Source of the DNA: a virus
Length of the DNA: 23,565 nucleotides
IMG/VR virus record: IMGVR_UViG_3300044858_001566
Coordinates: 1-23,565 of that record
Reading direction: 5' to 3' (one strand)
Below the pieces are notes generated by a model, which made no database searches, was not told the origin of the DNA, and saw only the letters and a list, made by a program, of their open reading frames with translations. Shown here piece after piece: positions 15,574 to 22,377 of this stretch. Numbering within the stretch: the first letter of the stretch is position 1; each line of letters begins with the position of its first letter. A program made the translations under genes and the position numbers.

Positions 15574-16833
15574 ATGAGCGACATTCTTTCAGGTGGAGTC
15601 ATAGACGAAACAACGTCTGGCCCTATTCCTACATCTCAAGACAATCGGTCTTTGGACATTATTGCCGAAGCGGCAGCGAAACAGGAACGCGAGGCTATTG
15701 GTGGAAGCCAAAATCCACCCACCGTAGAACCTCCGCCGACAGTTCCACAACCGCCTGAAGTAGCGCCTCCTCCACTTCCAGAAATCGACATTCCCCAACT
15801 TGGAATTGATTTTGGTGGCCCTGTATACGAAAAAGCGGCGGAAGCAGCAAGGCAGGCCGCTGTGGATGTTCTTAAAAAAGTTACCATTGACGGGATGGGG
15901 CCAGTAATTGAGGGCTCCTCAATCTCATTCAATACATCAAGATCACCATCGGCCAGCGATTCTTTTAGGGCCGCAGAAAATTCAGATCCATTTCAACCGA
16001 GATATGGAAACCTGTCTGACTATTCTGTTTTTGAAGCGCAAAATATTGCAATTCAAGGAATTAAAAATGAAGCAGTAGAAAATAAGGTTGATATTTCTTT
16101 TACAAAAGCAGCAGAAAATCGCGAACAGGCAAGAAAATCGGGGAGCATTTCTTTTGAAGACGCCTCCAGAAACCGCGAAGAAGCTAGAAACGAAAGCCGC
16201 ACCGAAACATCAGGACAGCCAAGGGTGGCACAACGAGAAAGAGATGGCGATATATCAGAACTTCCTAGCGGGATGATTCCCGTAAGACTTACTAGGGCGG
16301 ATGGACAAAAAAAGATTTTGGCATATCTTGCTTCAGAGTTTGTTGGAGTTGTTGATGGGGCTGGCGGCGGGGAAAGGACAACAAGTTTGCCAGCAAAAAG
16401 CGATTATTATGAAGCTGGCGGAGGAGGCAGTGTCCCTCCTCATCCTTGGCAAATCAGGCTAACCACCAACGATGAAGGTGAAACACTTTATCTTGTTGAA
16501 TATAACAGTAATCTTTATGCGGGGCTTGCATCCTATGCAAATGTAGAGGTTACGGGCCTTGATTCCGCATCTTTCATCAGCGTTGGGTATGTTGTTCTAA
16601 CTGGAACTGTTGTAAACTTAGCGTGTAGCGGAGCCAATGTGTCTATTAACAGTGTCCTTCCAGAAAGAATTAAGTTTAGTGGAGATACTCAGACAGAATT
16701 TTCAGTTATAATTGGCTATCTTTATCAAGATGAAAGCGAAGCTTGGAATGTCAGACAAAATGCATTTCACAATTTCACTTTAACAAATTTTTGTATTAAT
16801 GGAAAACCCGCAATCTATCCAATAGCTACTTAG
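15574..16833 (+). CDS. Probable tail-fibre or virion surface protein
   Basis: A 419-residue protein. Residues about 45-75 are Pro-rich (EPPPTVPQPPEVAPPP). Residues about 80-230 are helical or disordered and include an exact 18-residue tandem repeat unit (174-191 and 192-209: ISFTKAAENREQARKSGS and ISFEDASRNREEARNESR). Residues about 280-419 are beta-rich (WQIRLTTNDEGETLYLVEYN, SVIIGYLYQDESEAW) and end with FTLTNFCINGKPAIYPIAT, a type of end seen in phage tail-associated proteins. No signal peptide is seen. It follows the DUF3431-like gene directly (TAAATG). Position and architecture (Pro-rich hinge, helical stalk, beta tip) suggest a fibre or receptor-binding protein. No family is matched with certainty. 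Confidence 0.75.
   Translation: MSDILSGGVIDETTSGPIPTSQDNRSLDIIAEAAAKQEREAIGGSQNPPTVEPPPTVPQPPEVAPPPLPEIDIPQLGIDFGGPVYEKAAEAARQAAVDVLKKVTIDGMGPVIEGSSISFNTSRSPSASDSFRAAENSDPFQPRYGNLSDYSVFEAQNIAIQGIKNEAVENKVDISFTKAAENREQARKSGSISFEDASRNREEARNESRTETSGQPRVAQRERDGDISELPSGMIPVRLTRADGQKKILAYLASEFVGVVDGAGGGERTTSLPAKSDYYEAGGGGSVPPHPWQIRLTTNDEGETLYLVEYNSNLYAGLASYANVEVTGLDSASFISVGYVVLTGTVVNLACSGANVSINSVLPERIKFSGDTQTEFSVIIGYLYQDESEAWNVRQNAFHNFTLTNFCINGKPAIYPIAT
16093..16200 (+). repeat. 18-codon tandem duplication inside the fibre-like gene
   Basis: Two consecutive 54-base units (16093-16146 and 16147-16200) encode ISF-xx-A-xx-NRE-x-AR-xx-S-x. The peptide is about half identical with the NRE-x-AR core exact, while many bases differ, so the duplication is old. 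Such units commonly lengthen fibre stalks. Confidence 0.75.
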
Positions 16834-16839
16834 AACATC

Positions 16840-17604
16840 ATGGCAAGCGTCACACAATTAGGGCTGTTTAGTGGGTGTCCCGAAAATTTGGCTACTCTAC
16901 TTGCTATCGGGAACCGTCTTTATCCAAACTTTTCCCTTGCGGATACATTGGCATTTTATTGGAGAGTAAAAAGATGGAAGTTTTCATTCAGTGGATCTTG
17001 GATAGAGGATAATAGACCAGACCCTGTAACCTTCAGCTATTCTGGTGAGTGGAGCTTTTCTGTTGGACAGATTGTGTTTAGTGATGAGAACATTCCGCTT
17101 GGGCAAGCTGTTTATGGCGTCATACCTCAATCCGAAACAAAACTTATTTGCGGCGTCGATCCAGTCGATGTGTCATTTCCGAATGAAGACAATCCCAACG
17201 GGCCTCCGTTCGTTGTGACATATCACCACCATGCCTTTCTGGACGCCCGTCAAAGAGTCGAGCCCGATAACGGTATAAGAATTGGGGTTATTATTGATGG
17301 GGGGGCGCTTTACAGAGAACACAATGGCGGGCTATTGTTTGCGCCAAATATCTATCTAAGTATAAATACTACTCGCTGGCTCGCCGTTGCGAACGAATCG
17401 TATGGCGTAATTTACGGAGCATTGTCGATAAATCTGATTGGAAAAAACTTTACCGTTCCTATTAGTGCAATGAATACCCGTAACAGTACAACGGCCTCCT
17501 TCAATGCAACCTTGGAAGCCGAAGAATACTGGCCCTACGACCCACAGGATGGCGGCGGCCCCATCTATGATAGTTCCACTGGCGCTCAATTACGAGATTT
17601 TTAA
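16840..17604 (+). CDS. Beta-rich virion-type protein of unknown function
   Basis: A 254-residue protein, predicted mostly beta strand with many Trp, Tyr and Phe residues (AFYWRVKRWKFSFSGSW, FSYSGEWSFSVGQIVF). It has no signal peptide or membrane segment and matches no family that I recognise. It begins six bases after the fibre-like gene. Its TAA (17602-17604) overlaps the stop of the convergent helix-turn-helix gene on the other strand, with no room for a terminator. Position suggests a tail-associated or receptor-binding protein or a chaperone of the preceding gene; this is inference. Confidence 0.72.
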   Translation: MASVTQLGLFSGCPENLATLLAIGNRLYPNFSLADTLAFYWRVKRWKFSFSGSWIEDNRPDPVTFSYSGEWSFSVGQIVFSDENIPLGQAVYGVIPQSETKLICGVDPVDVSFPNEDNPNGPPFVVTYHHHAFLDARQRVEPDNGIRIGVIIDGGALYREHNGGLLFAPNIYLSINTTRWLAVANESYGVIYGALSINLIGKNFTVPISAMNTRNSTTASFNATLEAEEYWPYDPQDGGGPIYDSSTGAQLRDF

Positions 17605-17891
17605 ATCTTGGGCCTGACAAACTTAATGTCTCTGGTTTTTCCAGCGTAAAACACTTTCTTTTTGACCGTTTCAAACCTTCCCTCGCGAACCATGTTATAA
17701 ATGCGGGGACTTGAAAGACCAGTTTTTTGTATTACCTGATCAACCGTCCTCCACCCATCGGCGTTCATTGCCTCAATGGTGGTTTTCTGGTTGTCTGTAT
17801 CAAATGAATTCCAGACGCTATCCCAAGACTGGATTACAATTTTAGGAGAGGAGCCTTTTGTTCTACGAGTTTTGCTATGTGTTGTTTCCAT
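17601..17891 (-). CDS. Small helix-turn-helix DNA-binding protein
   Basis: A 96-residue protein. The N-terminus is basic (HSKTRRTKGSSPK). Residues about 42-75 (GWRTVDQVIQKTGLSSPRIYNM) form a helix-turn-helix followed by a beta-hairpin-like VREGRFETVKKKVFYAGK, as in winged or excisionase/MerR-type domains. It is probably a transcription regulator or DNA adaptor. The ATG at 17891 lies 58 bases inside the phosphoesterase gene; a later ATG at 17771 would remove the overlap but would cut away the basic N-terminus. No clear ribosome-binding site supports either. It ends exactly at the convergent junction with the plus-strand cassette. Confidence 0.75.
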   Translation of the reverse strand: METTHSKTRRTKGSSPKIVIQSWDSVWNSFDTDNQKTTIEAMNADGWRTVDQVIQKTGLSSPRIYNMVREGRFETVKKKVFYAGKTRDIKFVRPKI

Positions 17892-18631
17892 GAGAATGTG
17901 CCTTTGTCTACGGTGAAAGTGATGAAGCCGAAGTCCACCTTACCAGAACAACGTCTGGCTCCGAATTTACTCCCTGCCCCTTGGAGGGCTGGGGTGGTCA
18001 TGGCGATCCAGTCTGGGCCTCCCGCAAAATTGTGATAGTGGACATGGCTGCGAATCAAAACGTCAGCTTTGGTCTGCTCTCCTTCTGCTGCGAGGATTGA
18101 GTTCCATAGGCGGTCTTTGGCAACTCCCATATGCCGTCCGTGAGGTAAGGACGAGCTTCCTGCTGGGTGGTGTTTAAGATCGAAGACGATTCCTTCGACT
18201 TCAACCCATGCATGGTCGGTCACCGTAGCTCCGACTCGTTCTGCGATAATATTCTCCCAATCCTCCCCATCACTGGAGGACACATGATACGGGGTTCCTC
18301 TAGTGATAACGATCTTGCAATTTTTAGTCTTCGGAACCATACGGATGATCTTAGTAGCCATATCCGACTGATCCTCCATGTCGGGCGCTAGAAGTTCCGT
18401 AGATCCGCTTTTCTTACCCTTGCCATCCACCAGATCCCCATTAACGAAAACAATGTCGTATGGGCCGTTGCGGGCAATCTCACGGGCATACCATGTCCAG
18501 TGGGCTTTGTTGATCTGCGCCCAGAGGGGAATCTCCCCATTTTCATCTTTTTCTGGCAACCAGCCCGTAGGGGTTAATCCGACACGATGGCCGCAGTGGA
18601 AATCCGAGAGGACTGCTATTTTTTTGCTCAT
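17834..18631 (-). CDS. Calcineurin-like metallophosphoesterase
   Basis: A 265-residue protein. Motifs in order are SDFHCGH (Asp 10, His 12), VNGDLVDG (Asp 66), TRGTPYH (111-116, in place of the common GNHD/E), HHPAG (154-155) and SHVHYH (195-200, the GHxH-like end). This is the arrangement of calcineurin-like phosphoesterases, which use two metal ions to cleave phosphodiester or phosphomonoester bonds. In phages they occur as nucleic-acid repair, RNA-end or cyclic-nucleotide enzymes; the substrate cannot be read from the sequence. The start overlaps the previous gene stop as ATGA, so they are translated together. Confidence 0.85.
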   Translation of the reverse strand: MSKKIAVLSDFHCGHRVGLTPTGWLPEKDENGEIPLWAQINKAHWTWYAREIARNGPYDIVFVNGDLVDGKGKKSGSTELLAPDMEDQSDMATKIIRMVPKTKNCKIVITRGTPYHVSSSDGEDWENIIAERVGATVTDHAWVEVEGIVFDLKHHPAGSSSLPHGRHMGVAKDRLWNSILAAEGEQTKADVLIRSHVHYHNFAGGPDWIAMTTPALQGAGSKFGARRCSGKVDFGFITFTVDKGTFSWKQHIAKLVEQKAPLLKL

Positions 18632-19230
18632 AGAGAGGTTGCTTGGTTACAGAGATCTAAACACCGCGCATAGCCGCAGATATCAGCCACACTATCACGA
18701 TGGCGGGGTGAGTTGGTGAGTCTGGAAAGTTTGACCGCAATCATGCACATAGCGATTTGTTGCGGGGTTACATTGACCCCAAGGATGGCTCCCCACATCT
18801 TGGCTTGCTTGGTAAAGTCTTCAATCGGGCTTCCGTAGTCAGTCTGGCGATCATAGGAAGTAAGGCGCTTGGCAATGTCGCACACATCTTCTTTGTCTAA
18901 TCTAACCATAGATGGATAAAGACGCAAGGGTTTTTCCAGCCATTGGGCTACGGCAACCTCCGCTCTGGCTCCTTTAGACTTCTCCCATTTGGGAAGAAGA
19001 ACCAACTCGTCGCACTCAAAGACCGCATCAATGTCCCTTCTGGCGCACTCCTCAATGAACTTGCTATCCATCTGGGAGTTATGCGGATCCAACCCTAGCT
19101 CTTGATCCATCCTTGCGGGGTTAATAGTTTGATATCCCGCTTTAAGAAGAGCGTCTTCGGCCTCAAAGAATGCAGGATGATTAAGGTTTGGATGTGCCCT
19201 CATAGGGCCACAGATGTATACTGTAGTCAT
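18628..19230 (-). CDS. DUF4406-DUF6378-like fusion (nucleoside 2-deoxyribosyltransferase-like)
   Basis: A 200-residue protein. The N-terminal half starts VYICGPMRAHPNLNHPAFF and includes GYQTINPARMD and GARAEVAVAQ, which fit the DUF4406 nucleoside 2-deoxyribosyltransferase-like domain. Residues about 130-200 carry WGAILGVNVTPQQIAMCMIAVKLSRL and DSVADICGYA, which fit DUF6378, a phage domain of unknown function often found fused to such a partner. A role in nucleotide or base metabolism is likely but unproven. It precedes the phosphoesterase with an ATGA overlap. Confidence 0.85.
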   Translation of the reverse strand: MTTVYICGPMRAHPNLNHPAFFEAEDALLKAGYQTINPARMDQELGLDPHNSQMDSKFIEECARRDIDAVFECDELVLLPKWEKSKGARAEVAVAQWLEKPLRLYPSMVRLDKEDVCDIAKRLTSYDRQTDYGSPIEDFTKQAKMWGAILGVNVTPQQIAMCMIAVKLSRLTNSPRHRDSVADICGYARCLDLCNQATSL

Positions 19231-19248
19231 GTGTTGTATTGGCGGTGG

Positions 19249-19470
19249 TTAGTGGATTTGGATGCCGTAGTCGGCAATCAGATCGTAAAGAGTTTTCCTA
19301 ACTTCTTCAATAGTTGCGCTATTCCAATCGGGATGAGAATTATGGCGAAGATGAGAGCGTAGCTCATTATCAAAATTGTCAAGAACAGCGCGAAAATCCC
19401 CTGCTTTGCAAGCATCTTCAAACTCTTGTCGCTCTTCTGGAAGGGAGAAAGATAGGGTTCCATTAGCCAT
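19249..19470 (-). CDS. Small phage protein with SLPEERQEFE motif (73 residues)
   Basis: The protein begins MANGTLSFSLPEERQEFEDA and contains RAVLDNFDNELRSHLRH and a C-terminal EEVRKTLYDLIADYGI. This order resembles a small phage family, with LPEE-x-EFE and LRSxL motifs, that is common next to structural or lysis genes and has no known role. I start at the ATG at 19470, four bases after the upstream stop; the longer version from 19512 reaches into the preceding gene and adds a Leu/Arg tail that looks like a shadow. It is probably helical. Confidence 0.75.
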   Translation of the reverse strand: MANGTLSFSLPEERQEFEDACKAGDFRAVLDNFDNELRSHLRHNSHPDWNSATIEEVRKTLYDLIADYGIQIH

Positions 19471-19474
19471 TGTA

Positions 19475-19846
19475 TTAAGAGTCTTTGATAATCTTCTTAA
19501 GATCCCCGTCATCTAGATCGTCATCCCCCTCGTCCTCTTCCTGCCCGTAGAGGATGTCATGGATATTGGATACAATGCCTTCGATGGCGTAATCATTTCC
19601 GAATTTAAGGAAAGCATTTTTGGTTTCGGCCCCGTCCTGAAAGGTAGCAACGACAAAGCCCGAATCAAAGTATTCAACAAGATCCTTGGCCAATTTGTCC
19701 AAGACTTCTTGCAGTCTTTTGTCATGGGAAGCCATGAGTTTAGTCGATTTGTTCGCGGCAATTTTTGCATAGTCGAATTGTTTTGACGTTGCCAACCCGA
19801 ATATGTTCAAAGTTTTTTCCTCCACAGTAGTAACACTGTGAATCAT
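19475..19846 (-). CDS. Hypothetical protein with acidic tail
   Basis: A 123-residue protein. Residues about 1-95 are mixed helix and strand; residues about 100-118 (GQEEDEGDDDLDDGDL) are very acidic, and the end is basic. No family is recognised and there is no membrane segment or signal peptide. The ATG overlaps the HNH stop as ATGA (19843-19846). Acidic tails of this kind occur in DNA mimics and in ssDNA-binding protein partners, but this protein gives no other hint. Confidence 0.65.
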   Translation of the reverse strand: MIHSVTTVEEKTLNIFGLATSKQFDYAKIAANKSTKLMASHDKRLQEVLDKLAKDLVEYFDSGFVVATFQDGAETKNAFLKFGNDYAIEGIVSNIHDILYGQEEDEGDDDLDDGDLKKIIKDS

Positions 19847-20700
19847 TGGTTGCTTTTTGCTGATTGTGCCGCTTCTTGCTTTTCTGTTGATCTTTCATAT
19901 TTGGCTCCCTTGCGAATATTTTCTGACGCCCAAAGTGGCTGAAGATTGGTATAATGACCAGCCTCTAATTGTTGATTTTCGTCTGAAAGATCAAAGCTGG
20001 TCAAGGGTCTAATGTGGTCTATGTGCCATTTCCCGTAATTCTCCCAACTCATGCCATCTTTGAACTTTGATTCTAAATATTCTTTTGCCTTCTTAAAAGA
20101 GCATCCTAATATTTTTACGGTTGGAAATTTTTTCTTGGCCCCTGAGTAATACGCAATCCTTTTTGTGGTACATCGCAATGAATTAATAAGTTTTGCTTTT
20201 GGGGTGGATGCATAAATTTTGCGAGTTTCCCTAATTTTTTCCTTATTTTTTATCTTGTATCGCTGAATCGTCGCTTTAACTTTTTCTGGATTATTTTTCG
20301 TCCAAATTCTATTTAAGATTTTTAGTCTTTCTTTGTTTTTTTCGCTCCACCTCTTTGAATATTCAGAAATCTTATCTTTGTTTTTTTTATAATATTTTTT
20401 ACTTGATTCAATTTCACGATTTTTATTTTGAAGATATCTGATTCTCCTTTTTTCTTTAATAATATCTTGATTTTTTAAATACCAATTTCTCGCAATTTTG
20501 CGACTTCTTTCTTTTGTCTTAGAATCAACACTTTGGCCACAAACATTTTCCCTACATTTATCGCTACAATATTTAATTTTGTTCCAGCTTTTTTCTAAAA
20601 TGTTATTTTCCCGCTCAAAATTTGAGCCGCAATAGGGGCAAGTTTTGTTTTCGGGCTTGCGGTAGGTCTTTTTCTTTCGGGGACTGGGTTGTTCTTTCAT
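19843..20700 (-). CDS. HNH homing-type endonuclease with zinc ribbon and helical repeats
   Basis: A 285-residue, Lys-rich protein. A zinc ribbon lies near the N-terminus (Cys 21 and 24 in CPYC; Cys 45 and 49 in YCSDKC). Residues about 70-170 contain roughly six related helical units around Y-x-KN-x-x-KI, as in DNA-binding repeats of phage HNH enzymes. The catalytic segment WHIDHIRPLTSF (His 226, Asp 228, His 229) is followed by YTNLQPLWASENIRKG, giving the HNH residues. Such proteins nick or cut DNA and often spread by homing. The gene is strikingly AT-rich compared with both neighbours, a sign of transfer, yet both ends overlap the neighbours by ATGA. Confidence 0.88.
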   Translation of the reverse strand: MKEQPSPRKKKTYRKPENKTCPYCGSNFERENNILEKSWNKIKYCSDKCRENVCGQSVDSKTKERSRKIARNWYLKNQDIIKEKRRIRYLQNKNREIESSKKYYKKNKDKISEYSKRWSEKNKERLKILNRIWTKNNPEKVKATIQRYKIKNKEKIRETRKIYASTPKAKLINSLRCTTKRIAYYSGAKKKFPTVKILGCSFKKAKEYLESKFKDGMSWENYGKWHIDHIRPLTSFDLSDENQQLEAGHYTNLQPLWASENIRKGAKYERSTEKQEAAQSAKSNQ

Positions 20701-21215
20701 TTAACTTTCGACTGATTAATTCTGATGTAACATCTTGCCAAAGAGTGGTTTCTGCTCTTGATCCAAACCCCGTCACCCGAATCACTGTCTCTGGTTCCGC
20801 GCTGGTTTGTATTGCCCTCAACACAATCAAACATTGTTTTGCTTGTAGCCACCACAATTCCCGTATGAGAGAAGTCAAAGACCGCAATGTCCCCAACCTT
20901 TGGAGTTTTGGTATTATAGATGACTTGGGTGGTGTTTGGGCGCTTCTTAGCCCATTCAATCAGCCCGAAAGCAGCGGCAGTCCTTGGACGCCACTTACTA
21001 GTAGTCATGGTCTTTAGGCCAAGCCAAGACACAACTTCCTTGTCATTGAGCCATTGAGCCACACACCAATCAACAAAAGCAGCACACCATGGCCAAGCCG
21101 CTGGTGCTAAGTTAGTTGCAGCTTGGTACTCGCGGATTTTCTTACCGCGATTGTTTCCGCCAACTTCCTTAACTCCGACTTGCGAAAGCGCAATGTCTGC
21201 AAGTTTATTTACCAT
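20697..21215 (-). CDS. CHAP-domain endolysin
   Basis: A protein of about 172 residues. It starts MVNKLADIALSQVGVKEVGG and contains AWPWCAAFVDWCV with the catalytic Cys at about residue 44, GDIAVFDFSHTGIVV with the catalytic His at about 117, and FDCVEGNTN with the third polar residue. These are the features of CHAP amidase/endopeptidase domains, which cut peptidoglycan peptide links. I chose the ATG at 21215, which overlaps the upstream stop by seven bases; the longer TTG at 21242 would extend into the upstream gene. No separate cell-wall-binding domain or signal peptide is seen, so release depends on a holin. It is the hydrolase of the lysis cassette. Confidence 0.88.
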   Translation of the reverse strand: MVNKLADIALSQVGVKEVGGNNRGKKIREYQAATNLAPAAWPWCAAFVDWCVAQWLNDKEVVSWLGLKTMTTSKWRPRTAAAFGLIEWAKKRPNTTQVIYNTKTPKVGDIAVFDFSHTGIVVATSKTMFDCVEGNTNQRGTRDSDSGDGVWIKSRNHSLARCYIRINQSKVK

Positions 21216-21409
21216 TTGCACTGTCTCTGGCCAATGTCCCAATTCCTATAGATCCGTTCCGCCTCGGACTCCGATGGAGACGGAAGCTTTTCCATCATCG
21301 CGCCACTTGATTTTGGAAGTGAATCGGATGGAACCGAGTAAACGGACAAAGAAATTTCTGCGATCTTCTTTGGGCGGGACTTGGACGAGTATTGCTTTAA
21401 GGGTTTCAT
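21209..21409 (-). CDS. Small hypothetical protein in the lysis cassette
   Basis: A 66-residue protein, basic in its first half (KPLKQYSSKSRPKKIAEISL), Ser/Pro-rich in the middle, and ending SESEAERIYRNWDIGQRQCKW. The start at 21409 is preceded by GAGG eight bases upstream, and it ends seven bases into the endolysin start. No family is recognised and no membrane segment is seen. Its place between a holin-like gene and the endolysin suggests a lysis accessory or regulator. The ribosome-binding site and tight linkage support it being a gene. Confidence 0.6.
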   Translation of the reverse strand: MKPLKQYSSKSRPKKIAEISLSVYSVPSDSLPKSSGAMMEKLPSPSESEAERIYRNWDIGQRQCKW

Positions 21410-21418
21410 GGGATAGCC

Positions 21419-21751
21419 TCATTTCTTCTTGCGGCGAACGGGCTTCTTGATAGCGATAGCCCGACGAACTTCAGTATAGGTGATCGGCCCAGCCACACCA
21501 TCCTCGTCAGTATTGACCAAGGCTTGGATCTTCTTGACACCCCTGACATTCACTTCGTTAGTGACGTAGTTAACAACAGAGATGAGCAAGGCCACAATAA
21601 AACCAGTTAGGCTAACCTGATCAACAGACTCCGCCAACTTGGGATCAATCATGGCGAGACGAGAAACAATGGTAGCCACAGCCATGGCAATGAGGGGCGT
21701 GATAATACCGCCCATCTTGGAGACTAGAAACGCGAGAAGTTTGTCTTTCAT
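21419..21751 (-). CDS. Holin-like membrane protein with peptidoglycan-binding-like tail
   Basis: A 110-residue protein with two likely membrane segments (about 13-32 and 47-66), a connecting Asp/Pro region, and a C-terminal part containing VKKIQALVNTDEDGVAGPIT, which resembles the IQ...DGv.Gp.T core of peptidoglycan-binding modules, then a very basic end (KKPVRRKKK). The membrane part fits a small phage holin that makes holes in the inner membrane to release the endolysin. The wall-binding-like tail is unusual for a holin. It overlaps its upstream partner by ATGA. Confidence 0.75.
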   Translation of the reverse strand: MKDKLLAFLVSKMGGIITPLIAMAVATIVSRLAMIDPKLAESVDQVSLTGFIVALLISVVNYVTNEVNVRGVKKIQALVNTDEDGVAGPITYTEVRRAIAIKKPVRRKKK

Positions 21752-22032
21752 AGATCCAATTTATAGCGTTGTACGGCAGATTCAATAGCAAAACGAATCA
21801 AGGATTCAGAGGCGCTAATGCCCTGCTTTTTGGCCGTGAGGGTAAGTTTTTTGACTGCGGCTTCACGCTTTTGCGCCCCAGTTTTATCCGTGTAGGCAAG
21901 AGACTCAACAATCTCCAAGGCAATCGGAAGAAGAGCGGCAACCGAAGAGGATGCCACTTCTTTAAGGATAGGAAGGAAAAAGTTGAAGACATTGGAGGTA
22001 ATCCCCCAGATTTTTGCGAATAGTTGTTTCAT
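21748..22032 (-). CDS. Holin-like protein (LLH-type)
   Basis: A 94-residue protein with one hydrophobic segment (about 14-42) and a C-terminal helical part, KREAAVKKL...KKQGISASESLIRFAIESAVQRY. This order (one membrane segment followed by a helical IESAV end) resembles phage holins of the LLH superfamily. It would act in the inner membrane, with or as antagonist of the second holin-like protein that follows. It lies in the tight lysis cluster, overlapping the next gene by ATGA. Confidence 0.72.
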   Translation of the reverse strand: MKQLFAKIWGITSNVFNFFLPILKEVASSSVAALLPIALEIVESLAYTDKTGAQKREAAVKKLTLTAKKQGISASESLIRFAIESAVQRYKLDL

Positions 22033-22048
22033 AGAGTTAAAAGTTAGA

Positions 22049-22333
22049 TCAGAATCCTTTGGATTTCAAGTAATCTTCGATTCTTTTTGTGCGTTCGTCA
22101 ATTCTGGCCAGTGTCTCGCTACGGATCTGGTTCTCTTGATTCATCAAATCAATCCTCGCATCCTGCTTGGCATCATTAGTTTGGATGTGCCTCATCTGCT
22201 CTGGAAGGACAATCCACCCATTAAGCGCCGAAAACAAAGTAATCATCAAGGCAACCCCCGCAATCAACTCGCTCATTGTAAGCTTTACTCCGCGCTCCAT
22301 ACCCCTGCGTCTTGGTATTTCTTCAATGCTCAT
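22049..22333 (-). CDS. Membrane-anchored coiled-coil protein, possible lysis accessory
   Basis: A 94-residue protein with a basic start, one likely membrane segment at about 21-43 (ELIAGVALMITLFSALNGWIV), and a helical C-terminus (about 45-90) rich in Gln, Asp, Glu and Arg. This arrangement is found in inner-membrane spanin-like proteins and in other small phage membrane proteins. It is the first gene of the lysis cluster. There is no lipobox partner nearby, so a spanin role is only a possibility. Confidence 0.7.
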   Translation of the reverse strand: MSIEEIPRRRGMERGVKLTMSELIAGVALMITLFSALNGWIVLPEQMRHIQTNDAKQDARIDLMNQENQIRSETLARIDERTKRIEDYLKSKGF

Positions 22334-22348
22334 AGTTTATTGATATTT

Positions 22349-22377
22349 ACTATAAAATTAAATTGCAGCCATTGTAA
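22349..22377 (-). promoter_or_regulatory. Weak candidate promoter before the lysis cassette
   Basis: TTACAA (22377-22372) and TATAGT (22354-22349) on the minus strand are separated by 17 bases. The -10 is good (5/6) but the -35 is poor, and the region is AT-rich, so this may be chance. It would give a transcript for the lysis genes starting at 22333. Confidence 0.22.

Noticed and set aside
19249-19512. Longer version of the 73-residue gene
   Set aside because: Extends into the upstream gene; the ATG at 19470 directly follows the stop and matches the family start.
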